DNA of 24,901 nt from DATCVR01 sp036566745 (GCA_036566745.1 DATCVR010000180.1:1-24901); one strand, 5' to 3'; positions 17,261 to 24,066 are shown, counted from the first letter of the stretch. The notes: generated by a model not told the origin, from the letters alone. Program-made: numbers and translations.

Positions 17261-17962
17261 TCAGTGGTCGTGATCGTCCCGGGCCTCATGGACGACCCGG
17301 GCGAAACGGCGCGCCACCTCACGCCACACCGCGGCCTCGGCGGTCGCGGAGTCGCCCAGCGCCTGGAGGACCGGATCGCCGGCCGGATCGGCGGCCCGGT
17401 CAGCGGCCGGCGCCTCGGGGTGGAACTGCACGCCCCAGGCCCGCCTCCCGACCCGGAACGCCTGGTGAGGGCATCGGTCGGTGGAGGCGAGCCAGGCCGC
17501 TCCGGGAGGCAGCTGGTCGATCGCGTCGATGTGGTTCTCGGTGGCCATGACGATGTCGGGCAGCCCGCGGAACAGCGGATCGTCGTGGGCCTCCGCCCGG
17601 AGCCGTACCGGCGTGCTGCCGCGTTCGGACGCGTCGGCGTCGGGGCGCACCCGCCCGCCCGCGACGTGGGCGAGCAGCTGGCCGCCGAGGCAGACCCCGA
17701 AGATCGGCCGGTGGGTGTTCAGGGCGTCGCGGACGAGCGCGCGGGTGGGCGCAAGCCAGGGTGCGCGGGCGTCGTCGTCGGGCAGGTAGCCCCCGCCCAG
17801 GACGACGATCGCGTCGTGATCGAGGCGGATCGGCAGCGGTTCGGCGTCGTAGCCCAGGACGATGTCGAGCTCGAGACCGTCGGCACGCCACCACTCGCCG
17901 AGGCGTCGGGGACTGTCGCGGGGGGCGCTCTGGACAACGAGGACGCGTGGGCCGGCCACCAT
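17261..17962 (-). CDS. class I glutamine amidotransferase-like protein
   Basis: A 233-residue GATase1-fold protein. The nucleophile elbow is FGVCLGGQLLA (C91), and the other triad residues are H181 and E183 in GVQFHPEAP. The segment DAIVVLGGGYLPDDD is also typical. These stand-alone proteins resemble the GuaA glutaminase domain, but no synthetase domain is attached, so it may hydrolyse gamma-glutamyl compounds or act with a separate partner. The ATG is preceded by TAGGGT with a 7-nt spacer, so it is predicted leaderless. It is divergent from the GNAT gene, with overlapping promoter space. The Ala/Asp-rich region 184-200 is a low-complexity addition. Confidence 0.88.
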   Translation of the reverse strand: MVAGPRVLVVQSAPRDSPRRLGEWWRADGLELDIVLGYDAEPLPIRLDHDAIVVLGGGYLPDDDARAPWLAPTRALVRDALNTHRPIFGVCLGGQLLAHVAGGRVRPDADASERGSTPVRLRAEAHDDPLFRGLPDIVMATENHIDAIDQLPPGAAWLASTDRCPHQAFRVGRRAWGVQFHPEAPAADRAADPAGDPVLQALGDSATAEAAVWREVARRFARVVHEARDDHDH

Positions 17963-17969
17963 GAACGCG

Positions 17970-17975
17970 ACCCTA
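17970..17975 (-). promoter_or_regulatory. -10 hexamer TAGGGT of the leaderless amidotransferase promoter
   Basis: Read on the minus strand, TAGGGT ends 7 nt before the ATG at 17962. It mirrors the identical hexamer of the divergent GNAT gene. Confidence 0.55.
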
Positions 17976-17999
17976 GACGATGCCTCGGACCAGGGCCGT

Positions 18000-18005
18000 T
18001 AGGGT
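18000..18005 (+). promoter_or_regulatory. -10 hexamer TAGGGT of the leaderless GNAT promoter
   Basis: TAGGGT ends 7 nt before the ATG at 18013 and selects it over the in-frame ATG at 17980. The two divergent -10 hexamers are only 24 nt apart. Confidence 0.55.
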
Positions 18006-18012
18006 CACGACC

Positions 18013-18573
18013 ATGGCGGATCAGCCCTCCGAACGGTCCGACCCGGAACGTCTCACCACCCAGCGCCTGACGCTGACCCGGCCGCGGTCCGACGACGTCG
18101 ACGCGGTCTTCGCGCTCCACCACGAGCCACGGGCGGTCGCCCACAACCCCTCCGACGCGCTCGCTGACGGCGACGAAGCGGCGGCGCTCCTGGCGCGGTG
18201 GGACGAGCACTGGCGTCGGTACGGATTCGGGTACTGGATGGTGCGCCGCGCCCACGATGACGGCACCCCGATCGGGATCTGTGGGATCAAACGGATGGAG
18301 CTGGGCGGCCGGACGGTGCTGAACCTCCTGTACCGGTTCGCGCCGTCGGTGTGGGGCCAGGGCTTCGCCGGCAAGGCCGCTGCCGCTGTGGTGGCCTGGG
18401 CCGGTGCCCGGTATCCCGCGACACCTCTGATCGCCCGGGTCCGTCCGGAGAACACCGCCTCGCACCAGGTGGCGTCCCGGATCGGGCTCGTCCGGGCGCC
18501 CCACCTCGACGGTCCCGGCTACGACGGACCCGACCAGATCTACGTCTCGTTCTGGCCCGCCGCGAGTTCCTGA
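18013..18573 (+). CDS. GNAT-family N-acetyltransferase (RimJ/RimL type)
   Basis: A 186-residue acetyltransferase. It begins with the RimJ/RimL-like LTTQRLTLTRPRSDDVDAVF and has a central strand GYWMVRRAHDDGTPIGICGI. The acetyl-CoA pyrophosphate loop is in SVWGQGFAGKAAAAVV (about residues 113-127). It ends with RVRPENTASHQVASRIGL, the usual NxxS/xxxxxK/RxGF-like region. Such enzymes acetylate N-terminal or small-molecule amines. The acceptor is unknown. The start is set by leaderless spacing. Its last 34 nt overlap the 3' end of the WYL regulator gene on the other strand, so the two transcripts are complementary at their ends. Confidence 0.9.
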   Translation: MADQPSERSDPERLTTQRLTLTRPRSDDVDAVFALHHEPRAVAHNPSDALADGDEAAALLARWDEHWRRYGFGYWMVRRAHDDGTPIGICGIKRMELGGRTVLNLLYRFAPSVWGQGFAGKAAAAVVAWAGARYPATPLIARVRPENTASHQVASRIGLVRAPHLDGPGYDGPDQIYVSFWPAASS

Positions 18574-19604
18574 CCAGCGACGTTCGACGATTCACCGGGC
18601 CGATCCGCGCCGGGCTGATCGGCGCCGGGCCGATCGGAACCGAGTCGACCGGCCGCGCGGGTGACCCGGGCCCCGAGGTCGCGGAGGTGGACGGCCAGCT
18701 CCGGCGGATCATGCACCTCGAACTCGCAGCCCAGAGCGGTCAGCCGGAAGGCGAGGTAGTCGAGGGTGTCGGCATGGCCCCGCACGTGGGTGCGGTCGTC
18801 GTCGAGCCGGGTCAGCTCGCCGTAGCCGTCCCCGAGGCGGCGTCGCGCTTGCTCGATCGGGAGGTGCAGCGTGACGGTGATCTCGTAGGTGGGGGCCAGC
18901 CCGTACAGCTTCGTCGTGACGAACTCGGCGGCGTCCGACCCGGGCAGCTCGCGCGGAGGCGGCCGTGATCCGGTGGGCCGCGGCGCGTCGATCCGGTCGA
19001 CCCGGAACATCCGCCATCCGTCGCGGTCCACGTCGAAGGCCACGAGATACCACCGTCGCCCGGCCGGAACCAGCCGATGCGGCTCGACGTGCCGTCGGCT
19101 GGTGACATCGTCATGGCTGCGATAGCCGAAGCGGAGTCGCTCGTGGTTCGCGATCGCCCCGGCGACGACGGTGAGGACGCCTGGGTCCACCTGTGCGGCG
19201 TCGGTGAACGCCGGTGCCGGAACCGTCGCCGCCCCCAGTGCGCCCACGCGGTACCGCAGCCGCGACGGCAGCACCTGCTCGAGCTTGGCGAGGGCACGGA
19301 CCGACGCCACCTCGATGCCCTCGATCGTGTGGGTGGCCGCCGTGCGCAGGCCCACGGCGATGGCGACGGCCTCATCGTCGTCGAGCAGGAGTGGTGGCAT
19401 GGCAGCGCCGGAGCCCATCCGATAGCCGCCGGCCGCGCCCAGGGTGGCCTCGACCGGGTAGCCGAGGTCGCGCAGCCGGTCGACGTCGCGGCGCACGGTG
19501 CGGGGACTGACCTCGAGCCGCTCCGCCAGCTCGCTGCCCGGCCACTCGCGTGGCGTCTGGAGCAGTGAGAGCAGGTTCAGGAGGCGGCCGGCGGGATCGC
19601 TCAC
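18540..19604 (-). CDS. WYL-domain transcriptional regulator (YafY type)
   Basis: A 354-residue regulator. An N-terminal DeoR-type winged HTH (residues ~4-60) contains ELAERLEVSPRTVRRDVDRL and GGYR. The WYL domain (~141-208) has RWYLVAFDVD and RMFRVDRI, followed by a WCX-like C-terminal domain (~230-318). WYL proteins sense nucleic-acid or small-molecule ligands and act as repressors or activators, often in DNA-damage or defence contexts. The C-terminal tail (~322-336) is made of GADRP-like pentapeptides encoded by a 15-bp repeat. The start is GTG 19604, with a weak -10-like GACGGT 6 nt before it. It is divergent from a VOC-glycosylase-like operon. A 19-bp palindrome between them is its probable operator. 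Confidence 0.9.
   Translation of the reverse strand: MSDPAGRLLNLLSLLQTPREWPGSELAERLEVSPRTVRRDVDRLRDLGYPVEATLGAAGGYRMGSGAAMPPLLLDDDEAVAIAVGLRTAATHTIEGIEVASVRALAKLEQVLPSRLRYRVGALGAATVPAPAFTDAAQVDPGVLTVVAGAIANHERLRFGYRSHDDVTSRRHVEPHRLVPAGRRWYLVAFDVDRDGWRMFRVDRIDAPRPTGSRPPPRELPGSDAAEFVTTKLYGLAPTYEITVTLHLPIEQARRRLGDGYGELTRLDDDRTHVRGHADTLDYLAFRLTALGCEFEVHDPPELAVHLRDLGARVTRAAGRLGSDRPGADQPGADRPGESSNVAGQELAAGQNET
18597..18641 (+). repeat. 15-bp tandem repeat (three units) in the 3' end of the WYL gene
   Basis: Units lie at 18597-18611, 18612-18626 and 18627-18641, each GGGC[CT]GATC-like with one to four changes. On the minus strand, in frame, they encode GSDRP, GADQP and GADRP. The unit length equals that of the minisatellite in the VOC gene at 12936-12995, but the sequence differs. 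Confidence 0.8.
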
Positions 19605-19610
19605 CCGGTC

Positions 19611-19616
19611 ACCGTC
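19611..19616 (-). promoter_or_regulatory. weak -10-like hexamer GACGGT of the WYL gene
   Basis: On the minus strand, GACGGT ends 6 nt before GTG 19604. It keeps only the A and final T of TANNNT, so it is weaker than the other leaderless sites. The palindromic operator lies where its -35 should be. Confidence 0.35.
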
Positions 19617-19626
19617 TCACGGCAAC

Positions 19627-19645
19627 TAGGTCAGGACCTGACCTA
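19627..19645. promoter_or_regulatory. 19-bp perfect palindromic operator between the WYL regulator and VOC operon
   Basis: TAGGTCAGG A CCTGACCTA has 9-bp arms that are exact reverse complements around one base. It lies centrally in the 134-nt divergent region. It covers the expected -35 zone of both the WYL gene (-10 at 19611-19616) and the VOC operon (-10 at 19655-19660). Bound regulator could therefore control both promoters. No second copy was noticed elsewhere in the window. Confidence 0.8.
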
Positions 19646-19654
19646 CTTCGGATC

Positions 19655-19660
19655 TATCGT
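19655..19660 (+). promoter_or_regulatory. -10 hexamer TATCGT of the VOC-winged helix operon
   Basis: TATCGT lies 9 nt after the palindromic operator. No good -35 is visible at 16-18 nt upstream because the palindrome occupies that position. This would fit either activation or repression by the WYL protein. The leader to the VOC start is about 72 nt. Confidence 0.45.
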
Positions 19661-19738
19661 CGTGGAATCGAGTACGAACCCGAGTAAGAAGCGAGCACGA
19701 CGACGCCGACACCGGCGCCACGATCTGGAGGTCGGACG

Positions 19739-20260
19739 ATGAACGCTCAGGTGACCACCCCGAAGCACCTCCCGGCGGTCCCGGACGGCTACGGCACGGT
19801 CACGCCGTGGATCATCGGCCGCGACACCGCGGGGCTGATCGACTTCCTCGTCGCGGCGTTCGGTGCCGAAGAGATCAGCCGGCTCGAGCTGGAGGACGGC
19901 ATCATCGGGCACGCGGAGGTCCGGATCGGCGACTCGATGGTCATGATGTTCGACGCCCGGCCCCAGTGGCCCGACACCCCGGCGTTCCTGCGGCTGTACG
20001 TCGAGCACGGCGACGACGTCATGCGCCGTGCCGTGGCCGCCGGGGCGAGCGTGGTCACCGAGCTGACCCACCTGTTCTGGGGAGACCGCGTCGGGCGGGT
20101 CCGCGATCCGTGGGGGAACCTCTTCTGGATCCAGGAGCGGGTCGAGGAGGTCGATCCCGACGAACTCGAGCGGCGGGCCACAGACCCGGTCTTCGCCGAG
20201 GCCATGGCGTACGTTCAAGGCGCCGACTTCTTCGGACCCGCGACGCCGGGTACCCGATGA
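19739..20260 (+). CDS. VOC-family (PhnB/glyoxalase-like) protein
   Basis: A 173-residue protein of the PhnB-like VOC group. It starts VPDGYGTVTPWIIGRD, continues LIDFLVAAFGAEE, GHAEVRIGDSMVMMFDA and RLYVEHGDDVMRRAVAAGAS, and ends its fold with WGDRVGRVRDPWGNLFWIQE. A C-terminal extension of about 40 residues follows. VOC proteins isomerise, cleave or sequester reactive small molecules, including some antibiotics. A GGAGG ribosome-binding site lies 7 nt before the ATG. It is the first gene of an operon with a winged-helix glycosylase-family gene (ATGA overlap, 20257-20260) and is divergent from the WYL regulator, whose probable operator lies upstream. A regulated detoxification role is inferred from that context. 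Confidence 0.88.
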   Translation: MNAQVTTPKHLPAVPDGYGTVTPWIIGRDTAGLIDFLVAAFGAEEISRLELEDGIIGHAEVRIGDSMVMMFDARPQWPDTPAFLRLYVEHGDDVMRRAVAAGASVVTELTHLFWGDRVGRVRDPWGNLFWIQERVEEVDPDELERRATDPVFAEAMAYVQGADFFGPATPGTR

Positions 20261-21465
20261 CCGCCGATCCCCACGCCGGAGGCCGCACCATGACCGGTCG
20301 TCCTGCTGCCAAGAAGCCACGGCTGACCTGGCCGGACGTCACGGCCCGACGGCTGCGCCGGCAAGGCCTGGCCGAACCCTTCGGCGACGCGAGCCCAGCC
20401 GACGTTGTGGGCGCCATGTGCGGTGCCCACGCCCAGGTGCTCTCGGCCGCTGAGCTGTCAATCGGCGTCCGCCTCGCCGGTGCCAGCCGCGCGGACGTCC
20501 GCCATGCCCTCTGGTCGGAGCGCAGCCTGGTCAAGACCTTCGGTCCGCGGGGCACCGTGCACCTTCTGCCCACCCGCGATCTGGCGATGTGGACCGGTGC
20601 GCTGTCGGCCGTCCCGGCGGCGAGCACCGGCATGCCACCGGAGATCCGGCTGACCCAGGAGCAGACCGATGAGGTGGTCGCCGCGATCGGGCACGCCCTG
20701 GCCGATGCCGAGCTCACCGTCGACGAGCTGACCGAGGCCATCGTCGAGGCCACGGGCACCTGGGCGGGCGAGCTCGTCATGCCGGCGTTCCAGGTGATGT
20801 GGCCGCGCTGGCGGCAGGTCATGGCCACGGCGGCCCGTCGTGGGGCACTCGTCTTCGGTGCCAATCGCGGTCGCATGGTCACCTACACCAACCCACACCG
20901 ATGGTCACCCGGCTTCGTGCCGGCCGAGGGCGCCGCCGCGAGCGACGACCTGCTGCGGAGCTATCTCCGCGCCTACGGTCCGGCCACCCCCGCGCACTAC
21001 GCGAAATGGCTGGCCGCACCGCTGAGCTGGGCGGGAGAGCGCTTCGACGCGATCCGCGACGACCTCCAGGAAGTCGAGCTGGACGGCACGACGGCGTGGG
21101 CGAACGCCGGCGACGTCGATGCCGCGCACGGGCCGTCGTCCGGCGTGCGGTTGTTGCCGTACTTCGACGCCTACGCCGTGGCGGCCCAGCCTCGCGCGTG
21201 GGTGTTCCCCGGGCGCGCGAGCGAGCGGGCCCTGGCCGGGGGACAGGCCGGGAACTTCCCGGTGCTGCTCGTCGACGGCGTCGTCGCTGGCGTCTGGCAC
21301 CAGCGGCGATCGGGGCGACGGGTCGACGTGACGGTCGAGCCGCTCGAGCCGCTCACGGCCGGGCAGCGCGACCTGCTCGCGGACCAGGTCGACCGGGTGG
21401 CCGAGATCCTGGAGGGCCGGCCGTCGCTCACCATCGGGCCGGTTGCTGTCGGCCCCCACGCCTGA
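20257..21465 (+). CDS. winged-helix protein of the YcaQ/AlkZ (HTH_42) DNA glycosylase family
   Basis: A 402-residue protein of the HTH_42 (PF06224-type) family. It starts TWPDVTARRLRRQGLAEPF, then AMCGAHAQVLSAAELSIGVR, SLVKTFGPRGTVHLLP, a central winged-helix part (AEGAAASDDLLRSYLRAYGPATPAHYAKW) and a C-terminal beta region (RLLPYFDAYAVA, NFPVLLVDGVVAGVWHQRR). Relatives AlkZ and YcaQ excise bulky or crosslinked alkylated bases, using a Q-x-Q or Q-x-D motif near residue 37. Here the equivalent position reads H58-A59-Q60, so activity is uncertain. The ATG at 20257 overlaps the VOC stop codon. An alternative in-frame ATG is at 20290. Translational coupling to VOC and WYL control suggest an inducible protective function. 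Confidence 0.88.
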   Translation: MTADPHAGGRTMTGRPAAKKPRLTWPDVTARRLRRQGLAEPFGDASPADVVGAMCGAHAQVLSAAELSIGVRLAGASRADVRHALWSERSLVKTFGPRGTVHLLPTRDLAMWTGALSAVPAASTGMPPEIRLTQEQTDEVVAAIGHALADAELTVDELTEAIVEATGTWAGELVMPAFQVMWPRWRQVMATAARRGALVFGANRGRMVTYTNPHRWSPGFVPAEGAAASDDLLRSYLRAYGPATPAHYAKWLAAPLSWAGERFDAIRDDLQEVELDGTTAWANAGDVDAAHGPSSGVRLLPYFDAYAVAAQPRAWVFPGRASERALAGGQAGNFPVLLVDGVVAGVWHQRRSGRRVDVTVEPLEPLTAGQRDLLADQVDRVAEILEGRPSLTIGPVAVGPHA

Positions 21466-21607
21466 CCGGCGCCTCCACCCGGTGCATCTCGACGGATGCC
21501 CGGCTCCGGGGCTCGACACGCTCCGCCGGCGGCCGAGCCTGTCGGTGGGGTCTGCGACGATGCGGGAACTGACCAGCCAGGTGATCATCGCGAGCAAGGA
21601 GCAGCCC

Positions 21608-21895
21608 ATGCCGCCCACGGTCGAACTGACCCGGTTTCGGGTCTCGCCCCACAACGTCGAGCGCCTGCTGGCGGCGCGGGCCGCGATGATCACCGACTTC
21701 GAGGCCGACCGCCAAGGCTTCCTGGGCGCCCAGCTGGTCCGGCTCCCCGACGACCACTGGCTCGACATCGTGCAATGGCGCTCGCCCGAGGACTTCGCCG
21801 AGTCGCGGGCCAAGGGCGCGAACCTGCCGGGCATCGAGGCCTTCTTCGCGGCCATCGACTCCCTGGTCAGCGCCGAAGAGGGCACGTCGGCCTGA
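21608..21895 (+). CDS. ABM-like (antibiotic biosynthesis monooxygenase fold) small protein
   Basis: A 95-residue dimeric alpha/beta-barrel-like domain, with VELTRFRVSPHNVERLLAAR, ITDFEADRQGFLGAQLVRLP, DHWLDIVQWRSPEDFAES and GIEAFFAAIDSLVS. The strand-helix-strand pattern and the W-R-S-x-E-D-F segment are typical of the ABM superfamily. Most members are cofactor-free oxygenases or have no known activity. ATG 21608 is chosen because AAGGAG lies 6 nt upstream, although the frame stays open to 21443. It follows the winged-helix gene by 142 nt of sequence with no recognisable gene, so it could be in the same transcript or separate. It converges on the SDR gene with 21 nt between the stops. Confidence 0.8.
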   Translation: MPPTVELTRFRVSPHNVERLLAARAAMITDFEADRQGFLGAQLVRLPDDHWLDIVQWRSPEDFAESRAKGANLPGIEAFFAAIDSLVSAEEGTSA

Positions 21896-21916
21896 CCATC
21901 GGCCGAGGCCAGTTGC

Positions 21917-22606
21917 TCAGGCGTCGCCGTACACCGGGATCGCGGCGCCACTGATCGGCGCGGCGTCGGCGCTGCACAGGAAGGCGATGACGCGGGCCAC
22001 GGCGGCGGGCGCCACCGCGCGTGCCACCGCCTCGGCCGACATCCACGAGCGGTTGGCCGGGGTGTCGATCACCGAGGGCAGCACGGCGTTGACCCGGATC
22101 CCGTCCGGCCGCAGCTCGTCGGCGAGCACCTCGGTGAGGCGGACCACCGCGGCCTTGGCGGCGGCGTACGCGACCGCACCGGGGCCGCTCACTCCGGTGC
22201 GCGACCCGATGGTGACGATCGCGCCGCCACCGGCCTCCCGCATCCGTGCAGCGGCGGCCTGCGCCGACCACAGGGTGGTGGCCACGTTGGTGCTCATCAT
22301 GGCGTCGAGGGCTCGTGGGTCGACGTCGGCGAGGCCACCACCGGCGAAGCCTCCGGCCACGGTCACCAGCGCCGCGGGAGGCCCGAACGCATCCACCGCC
22401 GCCCACGCCCCGGCCACGGAGACGGGGTCGACGAGGTCCACGGCGATCGGATGGACTCCGGGGTCGCGGCCGAGCTCGGTCAGGGCGTCGCCCAGGCGAT
22501 CGAGGGCCGCCACCTCCGCGCCGCGCGCACGGAACTCGTCCACCACGGCCCGGCCCAGTACACCCGCGGCACCGGTGACAACGATCATGTCGTTCACGGC
22601 CACCAT
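21917..22606 (-). CDS. short-chain dehydrogenase/reductase
   Basis: A 229-residue classical SDR. It has the nucleotide-binding TGAAGVLG (11-18), N107 (STNVATTL) and the catalytic S135 (VTIGSRTG), Y147 and K151 (YAAAK). The C-terminal RVNAVLPSVIDTPANR segment is also present. It transfers hydride between NAD(P)H and a carbonyl or alcohol substrate, not predictable here. D36 after the second strand (AALDRLG) suggests NAD(H) preference. The start is taken at 22606. An in-frame ATG at 22588 is equally possible, since no strong ribosome-binding site decides. The MBL gene ends 33 nt upstream on the same strand, so the SDR is probably the last gene of the maleylpyruvate isomerase-MBL-SDR operon. Confidence 0.9.
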   Translation of the reverse strand: MVAVNDMIVVTGAAGVLGRAVVDEFRARGAEVAALDRLGDALTELGRDPGVHPIAVDLVDPVSVAGAWAAVDAFGPPAALVTVAGGFAGGGLADVDPRALDAMMSTNVATTLWSAQAAAARMREAGGGAIVTIGSRTGVSGPGAVAYAAAKAAVVRLTEVLADELRPDGIRVNAVLPSVIDTPANRSWMSAEAVARAVAPAAVARVIAFLCSADAAPISGAAIPVYGDA

Positions 22607-22639
22607 CCTGGCATCAGGTGGGCCGGCCGGGTGCCAGGA

Positions 22640-23296
22640 TCACCAGCCTCGGGCACGCCACTCATCCAGATGTGGGCGCTCGGCGCCCAGGGTGGTGTCG
22701 TTGCCGTGGCCGGGGTAGACCCAGGTCTCGTCCGGGAGCCGGTCGAAGAGCTTGCGGCGGACGTCGCCCAGCAGCGCGGTGAACTCGGCCGGCCCGGCGG
22801 TCTTGCCCAGGCCGCCTGGGAAGAGCGAGTCGCCGGTCCAGACGTGCGGCGCGCCAGTGGGGTCGTCGTAGAGCAAGGCGATCGAGCCAGGGGTGTGGCC
22901 GGTCAGGTGGACGACGGTGAGGACGCAGGTGCCCACCTGGATCACGTCGCCGTCGCGCACCGGCTCGGTGGTGGGTACCGGGATGCCCGGCGCGTCGTCG
23001 ACGTGGGCCACGGTGGCCGCGCCGGTGGCGTCGACGACGTCGGCGAGAGCCTGCCAGTGATCGGGGTGGCGATGCGTGGTGACCACGCGCCGGAGGGGGC
23101 CGTCGCCACAGGTGGCGAGCAGCCGTTCCGGCTCGGCCGCGGCGTCGATCAGCAGCTCGTCGAGGGTGTAGCGGCAGCGCAGCACGTAGGCGTTGTTGTC
23201 CTGGGGTCCGACGGAGACCTTCGTGACGATCAGGTGGGCGAGCTCGTGGACGGCAGGCACACCGCCGGGGCTGACGTGGCCCTGGTACGTGGTCAT
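22640..23296 (-). CDS. metallo-beta-lactamase-fold hydrolase (glyoxalase II-like)
   Basis: A 218-residue MBL-fold hydrolase. It contains the metal motif T-H-R-H-P-D-H (H75, H77, D79, H80), H134 in TGHTPGS, D156 in WTGDSLFPGGLGKT and H198 in VYPGHGND. This is the complete two-metal set of glyoxalase II-like thioesterases. Such enzymes hydrolyse thioesters of low-molecular-weight thiols. In a mycothiol-using actinobacterium an S-acyl-mycothiol is a plausible substrate, which is inference. ATG 23296 is chosen because an AGGGG site lies 8 nt upstream and the longer reading would overlap the preceding gene. It starts 10 nt after the mycothiol-dependent enzyme gene ends, a tight operon. Confidence 0.92.
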   Translation of the reverse strand: MTTYQGHVSPGGVPAVHELAHLIVTKVSVGPQDNNAYVLRCRYTLDELLIDAAAEPERLLATCGDGPLRRVVTTHRHPDHWQALADVVDATGAATVAHVDDAPGIPVPTTEPVRDGDVIQVGTCVLTVVHLTGHTPGSIALLYDDPTGAPHVWTGDSLFPGGLGKTAGPAEFTALLGDVRRKLFDRLPDETWVYPGHGNDTTLGAERPHLDEWRARGW

Positions 23297-23306
23297 CGGC
23301 GAGCCC

Positions 23307-24059
23307 CTACTTCCAGGCGGGCAGGCGGGGGAGGTGGTTCGCCGGGCGGACGGCGAGGCCGGTGCCGCTGGTGCGTCCGGTGAGCCAGCCCAGGGCGGCG
23401 GCGGGAGGGCCGGTGACGGTGATGCCGCCGCCGTCCCCGAGGCGGTCGGTGAACTCGCCCGCGACGAGCGTGAACGCGGGCGCGTCGTCGCGGCCGGCGA
23501 AGCTGCGCAGGGCCTCGCGGAGCGCGCGCCGGACGAACGCGTCCGGCCAGTCGGCGGGGGAGTACCCGGCGTCGAGGTCGACATGGTGGATCTCGACCTC
23601 CTGCAGCCGCGACCAGAGGACCCGCCGGGCCGGGATGGTCTCGCCGGTACCGCCCGGCCCGCGTCGTACCTGGCGGGTCCAGCCCTCGTCGGGCAGGTCG
23701 TTGACCGCCGCGGACAGTCGCGCCGCGGACCTGCGGAGGTCGTCGACCAGCTCCTCGGGCGTGGCGCCGACGCCGGCCTCGATGCCGGCTTCGCGAGCCT
23801 CGGCGCTGGCGTACTGGAAGGTGGGAGTGCCGGTGCGTGCCCAGGTGAGCAGGTTGACCATCGCGTCGGCGTGGCGGGCGACGTGGGCCAGCACGTGGGC
23901 GCGGGTCCAGCCCTCGCACAGCGTGGGAGCGGTGAGATCCGTGGCGTCGAACCCGGCCGCCGTGGCGATGAAGCGGTCGGTGGCCGAGGTGATCGGCCCG
24001 GCCCCCTCGGAGTCGTCGGAGCCGGCGTCGTGGTCGAGCTGAGGGTTCACGGGAGGCAC
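23307..24059 (-). CDS. maleylpyruvate isomerase-family mycothiol-dependent enzyme
   Basis: A 250-residue DinB-like four-helix protein of the MDMPI/mycothiol S-transferase family. Typical segments are LCEGWTRAHVLAHVARHADAMVNLL and WSRLQEVEIHHVDLDAGY, with a C-terminal MDMPI_C-like domain (PAFTLVAGEFTDRL, VTVTGPPAAALGWLTGR). The probable metal ligands are H59, E154 and H158, matching the H-E-x3-H pattern of the corynebacterial enzyme. Members use mycothiol to isomerise maleylpyruvate or to conjugate electrophiles. The GTG start at 24059 is preceded by TAGGTT with a 7-nt spacer, so it is predicted leaderless. It is the first gene of a three-gene operon with an MBL hydrolase and an SDR. Confidence 0.9.
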   Translation of the reverse strand: MPPVNPQLDHDAGSDDSEGAGPITSATDRFIATAAGFDATDLTAPTLCEGWTRAHVLAHVARHADAMVNLLTWARTGTPTFQYASAEAREAGIEAGVGATPEELVDDLRRSAARLSAAVNDLPDEGWTRQVRRGPGGTGETIPARRVLWSRLQEVEIHHVDLDAGYSPADWPDAFVRRALREALRSFAGRDDAPAFTLVAGEFTDRLGDGGGITVTGPPAAALGWLTGRTSGTGLAVRPANHLPRLPAWK

Positions 24060-24066
24060 GCCTCCG

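Noticed and set aside
24052..24065. GGAGGC-AC-GCCTCC inverted repeat at the start of the mycothiol-enzyme gene
   Set aside because: Short, GC-only and overlapping the start codon. Six-base arms like this are common by chance at this base composition.
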